A stretch of DNA of 64,000 bases from Paramecium octaurelia. Taxonomy: Eukaryota > Ciliophora > Oligohymenophorea > Peniculida > Parameciidae. The stretch covers positions 310,001-374,000 of the forward strand of contig CAJJDP010000048.1 of the NCBI GenBank assembly GCA_905182995.1, given 5' to 3'. Under the pieces are notes generated by a model. It was given only the letters and a program-made list of their open reading frames with translations, searched no databases and was not told the origin of the DNA. Shown here in pieces: positions 63,230 through 64,000 of this stretch. Every line of letters starts with the position of its first letter. Positions within the stretch are counted from its first letter, which is position 1. The position numbers were made by a program, and so were the translations under genes.

Positions 63230-63400
63230 ACCAAAATTAATAAGTAATTCACATTATTTTAGCAATCATCTATTATTTGTTGAATTTTAAAAGATAAACA
63301 TTAAAGAAATTTATTAGGCAAACCATTTATATTTGAGAAGAATTGAAATAGAGAACTCCAATAATAAATCAAAGTTACAACAGAAGTTAAGTTTCATCTT
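63230..63400 (+). pseudogene. Fragment of a cytochrome P450 gene
   Basis: About 170 bases resemble 44,065-44,225, including the first intron (AATTCACATTATTTTAG) and the following exon (QRNLLGEAFTFEKL in the parent). The frame is broken by small indels. Confidence 0.75.
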
Positions 63401-63661
63401 AATATAACCTCTCAAACTATAATGTAACGAAATTACATAGATTTCAGTTTAAATTGAATTTTTTAAATTAATTACAATTAATAATTTTATAGGTATGATG
63501 ATAGTATCATTATTATTATTACCAAAATTACATGTTTATAATTTTACATTTATAAAAAGATTAAAAAACTTAAAAGGATATTGAAAATTAAATAGATCAA
63601 ATATTATATTTTAAAAATCATTTTATCTATTAAATAGAAATAATGTATTAATATTCTAATT

Positions 63662-64000
63662 TCAATGTGTTACTTCAAACATAATATTCCTAATCGCTCC
63701 TTTGAATTATGATTTTTTTGGCTTGATTAATTAATAAATTTATTTAAGTTTATTATAAAACTGATAAATACAATTAAATAAAGGACCTAATAATCCTAAC
63801 ATTAAGCAACCTATTTATAAAAAACCGATTCTTATTATTTAATCAGGAGTAAAATGATTGTTAAAATCTTTACAAAATGACAAATTAAATAATGTAAATA
63901 ATATTACCGGAACTTCCACACAAAAGATATTCATCATTTCTAAGTTAGTAGTTGTAATCTTGAGAATCGATATAAACCCTATATACATACAAGTGGAAAA
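63662..64000 (-). CDS. Cysteine-rich membrane protein, copy D, C-terminus only
   Basis: The window ends inside this gene. The visible 113 codons match the last membrane spans of copy A (FSTCMYIGFI, FPVILFTLINLSFCKDF and QIGCLMLGFLGPLFN regions) and stay open to TGA 63662-63664. The final ~30 residues differ from those of copies A and B. It may be a fourth full copy or the missing 3' half of copy C. Confidence 0.75.

Overview
The window reads as macronuclear DNA of a ciliate, most likely Paramecium. Three things support this. Long reading frames appear only when TAA and TAG are read as Gln and TGA alone as stop. Nearly every frame change is removed by a tiny GT...AG intron of about 19-30 nt. 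The DNA is very AT-rich and most intergenic stretches are short. All gene models here are hand-spliced with code 6 (TAA/TAG = Gln); standard-code ORFs are only fragments of them.

Layout. 1-29 kb is mostly single-copy genes: LAMMER/CLK kinase (-), a Ser/RS-rich protein with RRM-like strands (+), a double-PX protein (+), a kinase with a PH-like N-terminus (-), three unrecognised proteins (+), an IQ+MORN-repeat protein (-), a three-repeat Myb protein (-), a small unknown (+), a tubulin-tyrosine-ligase-like enzyme (+), a ubiquitin-specific protease (+), a PX/START-like protein (-), an Aurora-type kinase with an altered DFG motif (+), a long pseudokinase (-), and a small coiled protein followed by a broken paralogue (+).

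29.7-36 kb holds tRNA-Ser(UGA), a 1420-residue cysteine-rich multispanning surface-type protein (copy A), an RSZ-type SR splicing factor and the start of an EF-hand/WD40 protein that runs into a 991-nt N gap. After the gap the SR gene and the EF-hand/WD40 start are repeated, and this time the WD40 gene is complete. It is followed by a helical-repeat protein and two tandem cytochrome P450 genes (42.3-46.8 kb).

47-64 kb is a decayed mirror image of 25-36 kb. In reverse order and orientation it holds fragments of the WD40 and SR genes, Cys-rich copy B (scrambled by assembly joins marked by single N bases), a tRNA-Ser pseudogene, the broken Cys-rich copy C, an intact tRNA-Ser, paralogues of the two small genes at 28 kb, fragments of the pseudokinase and of a P450, and the C-terminus of a fourth Cys-rich copy (D) leaving the window.

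Themes. Splicing (LAMMER kinase, SR factor, Ser/RS-rich protein), phosphoinositide binding (three PX domains in two genes), cilia and cytoskeleton (TTLL, MORN/IQ, EF-hand/WD40) and an expanding family of cysteine-rich membrane proteins. The most notable feature is the large inverted, multi-copy duplication built around tRNA-Ser plus the Cys-rich gene, part real and part probably assembly artefact.
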